From Lumbricus rubellus (Eukaryota > Annelida > Clitellata > Crassiclitellata > Lumbricidae): a stretch of 64,000 nt of DNA. The stretch spans positions 34,845,807 to 34,909,806 of the forward strand of contig OX243816.1 of NCBI GenBank assembly GCA_945859605.1, in the 5' to 3' direction. Of the stretch, positions 58,201-64,000 are shown piece by piece. The notes below the pieces were generated by a model. It saw nothing but the letters and a program-made list of their open reading frames with translations. It made no database searches and was not told the origin of the DNA. Position 1 is the first letter of the stretch, and every line of letters starts with the position of its first letter. The position numbers and the translations under genes are program-made.

Positions 58201-61200
58201 TTTGGCTTACACAAAGGTTTAAAAAAAGATAATATACCTATTGTTGTGTCATTTATAAGTGTGCAAGTTGTCCAAGGAGTTATATGCTCCCAGCGTGCAA
58301 GTCCCATGAAAAAGAAAAGTCTTAGGACAACTTAAGAAGATAGTAATGCCTCAGTTAGAAATATATTGCGAATTGCATGGCAGAGGTTGTTTCAGAGTTA
58401 AGGACCAACCAAAGTGTAAGCACCATGTTGTGTACTAATGGTCCGAGATCAGGGACCAAGAAAGTCATGATGTTCCAACGAATGAAGACAGTGACCAGAG
58501 AGTTGGGGTTAATGATGTTATATGATGCTATAGATGCAAACGGAGTAATTTAGAGTTTGGGTAGAATTTCACAACAAGCTGTACCAGAAAGATGAGTTTT
58601 TGGTAAAACTCATTTAAGGTTCAGTTGCTAAATCGCTTACAGTTAATAATACATTTTCACTTTGGAAATGTAGAAATAACAATATATTTTCTCCCATTTC
58701 GTTGTATTCCAAATGTGAATAAAACATTTTTTGAGAATTGTTTGCACTGATAACAGTATGGTATGAATTGCTCCTGTTTTGAAAGTATTTATTTTCAGAT
58801 TGATACCTCAAGAATTGTTATGCTGCATTGTGGATTGTTTTGCCATCCAATCACTGGAAAATTAAAAAGAATCCTTGCAATGTTCTATGACATTCATGAA
58901 ATATTGTGCTAGATAGATCGACTAAACAGTGAAAATCCAATTTCGATATTTTGACGGGTGACCACGTTCAAAGGCTTCTATCTCGCTAAATACGCTGCGC
59001 TGTGGGGACACACATTTTAATGCAGCTGTCAAGTTTTTTCTGTGATTAGTTACTGAGTACCTCTCTCGTGAAGCACTATATAAATTTGTAATTAGAAGAG
59101 CTGTAATTAATCAGAGGTATACGGATGTATTATGCGTATTATATACGCACGTAACACGACTGGTTTTTGTTATTTTTGGACCGCAATGTATTGCTGTAAT
59201 TAAACGTCTACTTGTAGTGTCTTTTTTCCAATATTCTTGATTCGGAGGCATATTAATGACAACCAATGTCGTTGTACATTGGCTGTTAATCATCACTGCC
59301 TTCTTACTGAAGCACACCTGTGCAAGACGGTGTGTGGCGTTGGTGCTGGCACTGGCACTCACCTTAAGCGCTTGTGCCAATCAGAGTGCTATAGATAAGT
59401 ATAAGTAGCTGATAAGCACTAGGCAAGTAAGGATTCTTTATTAACACACGTCGGACAGGTGAAACAGTTTGCCATGGACTAGACTTAACCTTCACAGCCT
59501 ATGACCTTGACTCGTCACCTTGATTTACCATGACATTGCCATATGACCTGAGTGTCTGATTGTGTTTTTTAGTGGCTGAAACAGACGAAGATGAAGACGA
59601 TGAACAAGCAAAATCTCGTGATTATGCGGCCGGTTCGAAAACACGTGCACCGACAACAAAAGGTAACTACGGCAACGTCATGTGTTTATGCGTCAAAGGT
59701 TGGTTCGTTAGTTGCTGATTAATGACACTGCGTCATGGCAACGATGATTAGCATCGCCCTCCTCATTTCTCCAGGCTTGGCACTGGCACTACCAGGGAGG
59801 GAACAAACAGTGGTGGAGTTTATTATGGTGCAGAATCGTATATGATGTAAGTTTTCTTTGGGCCTCGGATTCCATTGCGAAAATTATTGCAGAGGTGTTT
59901 CAAATTGAGAACCTGTACCCTCCACAGAGTGTAATGAAAAGATGTTTGTTAAACATGGATGTTGCTCACGCCATTGTCACGAAAGATTTATAAGTTGATG
60001 ATTTTTCTTTTTAGCAATTCATTTTCTCCTATTTTAATATTTTAGAGCTCTGTTTGCAAGCTGCTGATTTTGCTGCAGTTTGTTATTGATGACAAAACTA
60101 TTAAGAAAACGAATATAAATTAAAAATTGAAACAAAAATTAATTAATTAAATAAAATTAAAGTTAGTATATGATAGTTTCTACAGCTGGTTTGTCAGTGC
60201 ATTTGTCATGAAGAGTCTGTGCCAGTTGATGTACAAAGGTTGCAAGGACACTGACATGCACATTAGACCCTAGCGGTCTGCTAGACAAGCAGACAGACAC
60301 ACAAGATTAGTTAGTTGGAAAGAAGACATACAAGTAAATAGGAAAGCAGACTCACAAGCAGACAGACAAACAAAACGACTGGCAGACAGACACAATAGCA
60401 GGCAGACAAACTTAAAAGCAGCCAGGCAGGCGGCGTTACATGTCGACTTTGTAATTAAGATATGGTTTCCTTGAGAAGCTGGAAATCGGAAATAAACGGA
60501 GATGAGAATTTCAGACTGTCAATTATGCACACATTCACAACCGTAGTGAAAGACCAGCAGAGACCGATAGACAGACGAGAGACAGGCAAACATAGACATA
60601 GACTGGCACAGACCAGATACAGGCACATAGCCAGAGAGACATGCAGACAGGAAGACTATGAGCAGAGGGAGACAGAGGACATAGATGAAAGCAGACTGAC
60701 GAAGACTGGCAGGCACACAAGCAAGGATACAGTTGATCTACCTGCCTGCCTGCTTGTTTGTCCGTTTTTATTACATTTAAGCATAGGAAAGAACAACAGA
60801 ACCGATAAAAACTGTACTTCCGCCTTGGAACAATGATAGATTCTTTTAAGGGGGTTTGGGGGGGGGGGGGGAAACAGACATAGAAAATGAAAAGAAGGCA
60901 GACAAGGGGAAACATGAAGTACACAAGTGCTTTAGCAATCAGATTGAGTGCTTGCTAAGAATACACTCTGTCTGGAAATAGTAGAAAAATATAAAAGAAA
61001 TGAACCTATTGACCTATAAACGTCATCAATTAATCAATAGATAAGTACTGTCCGTTGAATAAATTAATTGCATGCTTGATGTTAATTGTCTATCTAATTT
61101 TTCTGGGGTACGAATGAATATCTTTCAAATTTAGTATGTATTCTTTTTGGTTTAATTACAGAAATTCAAGTGTGATATTGTTTCAAGCTGTCAGTTGTTC

Positions 61201-63468
61201 TGTGAAAAGCTTCTAATTGGGTCATTTGGTTTTCACTGAAATTGTGCATGAATGTGAATCATAAAGTCATGTGGTCAAACTACTTGATCAGCATCTAATG
61301 TACCTCTGAAGAAGCACTGCAGTAAATTGCAAATTAATGACACACAGGCATACTCACAAGCATACACACAGGCATACTCACACATGCACACATGCATACA
61401 GTCGCTATTGATTGATCTTGTCCAGGTAACGTAATAGCATACATTAAAATAATTGCTTCCTTATTATCGTGGTGTGCACCTGTATTGGATAAGTAAGTAG
61501 GCCTAAAAGTTATTGCTCACAGTGCTTCAATGAACGTGTGTAGAAGTATACCTGTATTTTTGGTTTATGTGTGTAGGTGTGTGTGGTTGTGTGTGTGTGT
61601 ATGTGTGTGTGGTGTGTGTGTATGGGTGTGTGTATGGGTGTGTGTATGGGTGTGTGTAGGTTTATTACTCAAACAATACAACTGTTATTTATGGATGTCA
61701 TTTAAACTGTGGGTTGCAATACAATACAATACAACATTAATTTAGGGATGTCATGTAAAGTATATAATACAGCTGTAATTTATGGATTCATGTAAACTAT
61801 GGGCCCTTATGGGGTGCAATACAATGTGGCTATAATGTGTCAGCACCCGCATTATGAAGTTCAACATTGTGATGGACATGGATTATTTTGGCATCGCATA
61901 GCATGGCAAGATATACTGTATTTCTCTCTTATTTTGGTTGCATTCTGACTTGTAAGATGATGGCTGATCTGTTTAAAAACTTCCATCTGGTTGCGAATGA
62001 TGAGTGTATGGTTTGCTTCTTAACTGCATGGTTCATTCCGATTTTTGCCTGGTAGCTAATCGCATTTTCCTCTCACTTTTCATCTTTCTTCTGTCTTGTG
62101 CATGTTGATTGCGATGTTGATTGCAAATTTGTTCATATTGCGATGTTCATTGCGATGTTCATTGCATGTGCATTGCATGTTCATTGCGATGTTCATTGCG
62201 ATGTTCATATTGCGATGTTCATTGCGATGTTCCTATTGCGATGTTCATATTGCGATGTTCATTGCTTGTTCATTGCGATGTTCATTAATTGCGATGTTCA
62301 TTGCGATGTTCATTGCGATGTTCATATTGCGATGTTCATTGCGATGTTCATATTGCGATGTTCATTGCGATGTTCATATTGCGATGTTCATTGCGATGTT
62401 CATATTGCGATGTTCATTGCGATGTTCATTGCGATGTTCATTGCGATTCTTTGCTTGACTGGCACGTTTAAAGGTTTTGGAAAGGTTGAAATTGGGATGG
62501 AAATTCTATTTTTTGACTGAAAGAATTTTAAGACAAATTAAAAGTTATTTGATAACACTTGAATTATATTTTGTGATTGTAAAATCTGTAGGGATTATTG
62601 TATAAATTGGCTAGTGTAATTGATACATTGTTTAACATAACATAGTCAGAAAATTTTAATTTGGTTTTAGATATCATCCTACAGGAAATTCTATTTTCAC
62701 TTTGAGAAATTTAACAAATCTTGAATTTGATTTATTAATTGAAAATGAGAAAATGATTTTTTGTTATTACCCGTAGGTTAATTATTAACATTTGATGAAT
62801 CGAAATGACAGGAAAATTTTATGCTGAATCTCTTGTTTCTGAAGAAAAATGAGCTATATCATTTACGTTCATACCATTGAAATTAAAACATCATTCATTC
62901 ATCAGATTTAAATCTTTTGAGAGGAAAAGTAACCGTTCGAGAATGCTGTCAAGGCAGGGTTTATAAATAATGGAAATATCGCCAGTCATGTTGATGTGCA
63001 TGGATGTGTTATTGTAAGGGCTTGTTTTTCCAGATGGTCTTTCTTCCCTAGGGACACAACAGAGCATGATTCGCAGACATAACAAAAAATACATGTCCAT
63101 TCCTTCCGGTGACACTTCGTCCATTGAAAACGAAAGAGATGACGACGACGCCGCCCAAGGCTCGTCAACAGCTTCCGCCTCTCGGAGCGGAATTAAAAAA
63201 GCTTTGAACCGCACCGAGACCGTCGCAGCACACAATCACTCGTCCGTGAAAACGGGAAATGGATGTGCCACAGCGGTTAGACCAGAACCACTCGACCATA
63301 TTCGCTCCGCTCAGGCGAAGATGGATTTGAGCGATGGGAAAGCAGTTGCTTCCTCAGAGGTGGCTGGAACAGATCTTGGAATTACGACGTCGAAACACGG
63401 CGAATGCACGTGCATGGAAAAGTCCGACGAAGACACGGAAAAACCAGCGAGTCGCCCGGTCGAGGGAG
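46284..63468 (+). CDS. APBA: APBA / X11 / Mint adaptor, N-terminal half (partial, runs off window)
   Basis: APBA (X11/Mint, lin-10) proteins are neuronal adaptors that bind Munc18 and APP through a PTB and two PDZ domains. Exons seen: 46284-48097, 57975-58063, 59573-59662 and 63034-63468, all with GT-AG and matching phase, giving about 809 residues so far. The start ATG at 46284 is the first ATG after an in-frame stop. The first exon is acidic, Ser-rich and largely disordered, as expected of Mint N-termini. The diagnostic part is residues 557-605: AIQDIKSAIEKSKK, then REPVWITR. It matches the segment of the type AI-DIK-AIE...EPIWVMR that precedes the PTB domain in animal Mints. The following exons are acidic and Ser/Thr-rich spacer. 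A 9-bp triplication near 47565-47592 encodes DGKDGKDGKE. PTB/PDZ exons should lie beyond 64000. Family assignment rests on that one block plus composition. Confidence 0.75.
48150..48365 (+). repeat. Diverged repeat A in APBA intron 1
   Basis: Aligns with 59700-59970, sharing GCCCTCCTC, AGGCTTGG.ACTGGCAC, CAGAGGTGT..CAAATTG and GTTAAACATGGA in the same order and spacing. It starts about 50 bp after the first APBA exon. Nature unknown. Confidence 0.6.
48390..48595 (-). mobile_element. RTE-like LINE C-terminal fragment
   Basis: The minus strand reads LRVRKEWLQRKMTKGRLRTM, then LLDWLIKKRAEHQDEWRNRL, the style of an RTE ORF end. Antisense in APBA intron 1. Confidence 0.55.
49320..49530 (+). repeat. 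Dispersed repeat, unexpanded copy
   Basis: Shares GGAAATGTGCAAT.TCTT, GCCTTAGTAGAA.GCACT, CTTTAAC.TTG.C.TTC.AGGGTAA and ATGTTTTTA with 50610-51055, where a minisatellite is inserted in the middle. Confidence 0.65.
49530..49680 (+). mobile_element. RTE-like LINE C-terminal fragment, decayed
   Basis: Reads GRTKNAMA/GPRTRWLDMIWEDCQEMGR with a frame break, then AACKSVAKA. Located in APBA intron 1. Confidence 0.5.
49756..49838. mobile_element. TTAA-type micro-hairpin element, copy 1 of an identical pair
   Basis: 83 bp, ends TTAACTCATTCCCGCC and GGCGGGAAAGAGTTAA. The reverse complement matches 57436-57518 at 82 of 83 positions by eye. Confidence 0.75.
49996..50065. mobile_element. TTAA-type micro-hairpin element
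   Basis: TTAACCCTTTGC faces GCAAAGTGTTAA (11 of 12 paired); 70 bp, in APBA intron 1. Confidence 0.6.
50610..51055 (+). repeat. Dispersed repeat with internal minisatellite
   Basis: Same flanks as 49320-49530, but between about 50683 and 50937 there are about ten copies of a 22-24 bp unit TTCCCTATGCTAACCCCAAG, two of them a longer variant with TATAGATGCTAAACCAAAG. Confidence 0.8.
51235..51457 (-). mobile_element. tRNA-derived SINE (family 2)
   Basis: On the minus strand: head with A-box-like TAGTCTAGTGGTTAGAG and B-box-like GAGTTCAAATC, then ACAGAAATTTTAT and CTATAATGAGTACACTGAC. Located in APBA intron 1. Confidence 0.75.
51958..52010 (+). repeat. GAT/GAC trinucleotide microsatellite
   Basis: (GAT)n grading into GCGGCGACGACG and back to GAT, in APBA intron 1. 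Confidence 0.9.
52770..52975 (+). repeat. 27-bp minisatellite, about seven copies, open in one frame
   Basis: Unit ATTCTGGCTACAATGAATAA plus CAATGAT. The period is nine codons, so one frame stays open and reads MNNNDILAT-type repeats. I see no sign that it is coding: it lies in an APBA intron and continues into unrelated sequence. Confidence 0.9.
53708..53965 (+). mobile_element. tRNA-derived SINE (family 2)
   Basis: Head GATGGTGTAGTGGTTGG with GGTTCAAATCTC, body CAGAAATTTG and CTATAATGAGTACACTGAC, and an ATTGT-type tail. Located in APBA intron 1. Confidence 0.8.
56841..57072 (+). mobile_element. tRNA-derived SINE (family 1), best-preserved copy
   Basis: Head GGGGCGGTGGTCTAGTGG, B box GGTTCGAATCC, closing CCCCGC, body CTTGGGCAAGTCCTTC and CAATTGCTCAGCGCTTCGG. 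The last 60 bp carry the LINE signature GGGAGCGCCTCTGAGTAG, then GGGGCGCTATAACAAGTGC and an ACAAAC tail. Located in APBA intron 1. Confidence 0.88.
57436..57518. mobile_element. TTAA-type micro-hairpin element, copy 2 of an identical pair
   Basis: 83 bp, ends TTAACTCTTTCCCGCC and GGCGGGAATGAGTTAA; inverted copy of 49756-49838. Confidence 0.75.
57519..57645 (-). mobile_element. tRNA-derived SINE (family 2), degraded
   Basis: On the minus strand, GACTGTCCATCGAGAGATCA, GGTGCAAATCC, CAGAAATTTG and AATAATGAACACACC keep the order of the other family 2 copies. The head is damaged. Confidence 0.55.
57648..57725 (+). mobile_element. SINE family 1, 3' end only
   Basis: TCTGCATTTGAGAGCGCCTC, then GAAGGGGTGCCATAACAAG and ACAAACAAAC; abuts the family 2 copy. 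Confidence 0.7.
58240..58545 (-). mobile_element. Possible decayed LINE 3' fragment
   Basis: The order of short matches (AAGAAAAGTCTTAGGAC, GTTTCAGAGTTAAGGACCAACC, a later GTTCCAACGAATG) resembles the antisense of a CR1-like ORF end, but stops and indels break every frame. Confidence 0.35.
59700..59970 (+). repeat. Diverged repeat B in APBA intron 3
   Basis: Counterpart of 48150-48365, beginning about 40 bp after the third APBA exon. Confidence 0.6.
60280..60780 (+). repeat. CAGACA-rich low-complexity region
   Basis: Irregular CAGACAGA/GCAGACAGACA-type sequence with a purine-rich plus strand. Reading frames across it are compositional artefacts. Confidence 0.65.
61560..61660 (+). repeat. 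(TG)n / GTGTGTATGG microsatellite
   Basis: TG repeat with an 11-12 bp GTGTGTATGGGT periodicity at its end, in APBA intron 3. Confidence 0.85.
62108..62448 (+). repeat. Mixed 12/14-bp minisatellite
   Basis: About 25 copies of ATTGCGATGTTC, many with an added AT (ATATTGCGATGTTC), giving irregular alternation. Two frames stay open as IAMF and LRCS repeats, a by-product of the 12-bp period. Located in APBA intron 3. Confidence 0.92.
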
Positions 63469-64000
63469 GTAATCGATCTAATTGAATATCATCTACGAGT
63501 TAGATCGCTGTTTGTTTGCCTCCAGGTGCTTCAACCCCCAACTTATATAGCCACTGCAACCCCAAGTTATATAACCACCATAACACAAACCCAAGGTATA
63601 TAACCACAGTACATGTTAAGATGTTAACTGTAGAGTATTATAGCCATATAATATTATATCCACCAAATATTATAACTCAGTATTATTATAAGCAGTAAAT
63701 AAGAATATTCACTGCTTACAATATTTTGTAACACCCAAAAATTAAGACACCAAAAGTTATAATATAGGCGTGCCATATTCCGAATGGACAATAATCTGCC
63801 CCTGTGTTTTGTAACCATCAAATATATCCATGATAATCTTAAACTATCATTTTGGTGATCTATCAGTAATGCAAGGTGTTAACTGGTATGATGGCATCAT
63901 TATTAACACAATTGCATTTTACAGTCTTTCATACACGCAAGAAATGTTACCATCTGATGACATGTATCATCGCGTATTATAAAGCTATGTAATTAATATT

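Noticed and set aside
60462..60924. Frames of about 125 codons on both strands
   Set aside because: Low-complexity CAGACA-rich sequence; no motif, no splice context.
62096..62520. Open frames of 120-140 codons with IAMF/LRCS repeats
   Set aside because: Produced by a 12-bp minisatellite whose period is a multiple of three; no codon or homology support.
1..64000. CRISPR array, operon or bacterial defence-like cluster
   Set aside because: Tandem repeats here have no spacer structure, and all genes are spliced eukaryotic genes with unrelated roles.

Overview
The window is nuclear DNA from an intron-rich, AT-rich and repeat-dense animal genome. All five protein genes are spliced, with GT-AG introns from about 0.3 to nearly 10 kb, and they match animal families: acid lipase, VPS36, SWAP70/DEF6, phosphoserine phosphatase and APBA/Mint. 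Protein similarity, together with the CR1/L2-like LINEs, tRNA-derived SINEs, mariner and hAT elements, suggests a non-vertebrate (probably marine) animal. The sequence alone does not fix the phylum.

Layout: (1) 186-6532 (+) holds the last seven exons of a lysosomal-acid-lipase-like gene whose 5' part lies before the window. (2) 8071-15917 (-) is a complete 13-exon VPS36 gene (ESCRT-II), tail-to-tail with the lipase. (3) 17659-31786 (+) is a complete nine-coding-exon DEF6/SWAP70-type gene, head-to-head with VPS36 across about 1.7 kb. (4) 36514-40605 (-) is a complete five-coding-exon phosphoserine phosphatase. (5) 46284 to beyond 63468 (+) is the 5' half of an APBA (X11/Mint) adaptor gene; its PTB and PDZ exons should lie past the window end. 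The genes are unrelated housekeeping and signalling genes. I see no operon-like or co-functional cluster, no CRISPR array and no rRNA. The only tRNA-like sequences are SINE heads.

The rest is mostly transposon debris. One LINE family (CR1/L2-like) has a 1.06 kb copy that keeps the reverse-transcriptase YADD motif, plus many 3'-end stubs. A tRNA-derived SINE carries the same 3' tail as that LINE, and a second tRNA-derived SINE family is also present. There are several C-terminal fragments of an RTE-like LINE. Two decayed mariner elements sit in DEF6 introns. Five non-autonomous DNA elements are bounded by perfect 8-bp target duplications, and one further element is foldback-like. Eight tiny (70-84 bp) hairpin elements carry TTAA at or within one base of both ends (one copy has a degenerate left end). 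Several minisatellites and microsatellites complete the picture.

No new multi-gene system is visible. The most unusual observations are the TTAA-bounded micro-hairpins (including an almost identical inverted pair in one APBA intron), a MITE with nested inverted repeats around a CCCTAA-like minisatellite, a mariner element with internally duplicated arms, a duplicated 50-residue proline-rich module at the DEF6 C-terminus, and a minisatellite that multiplies the VPS36 exon 9 splice donor. All coordinates and alignments were read by eye; no search was run.
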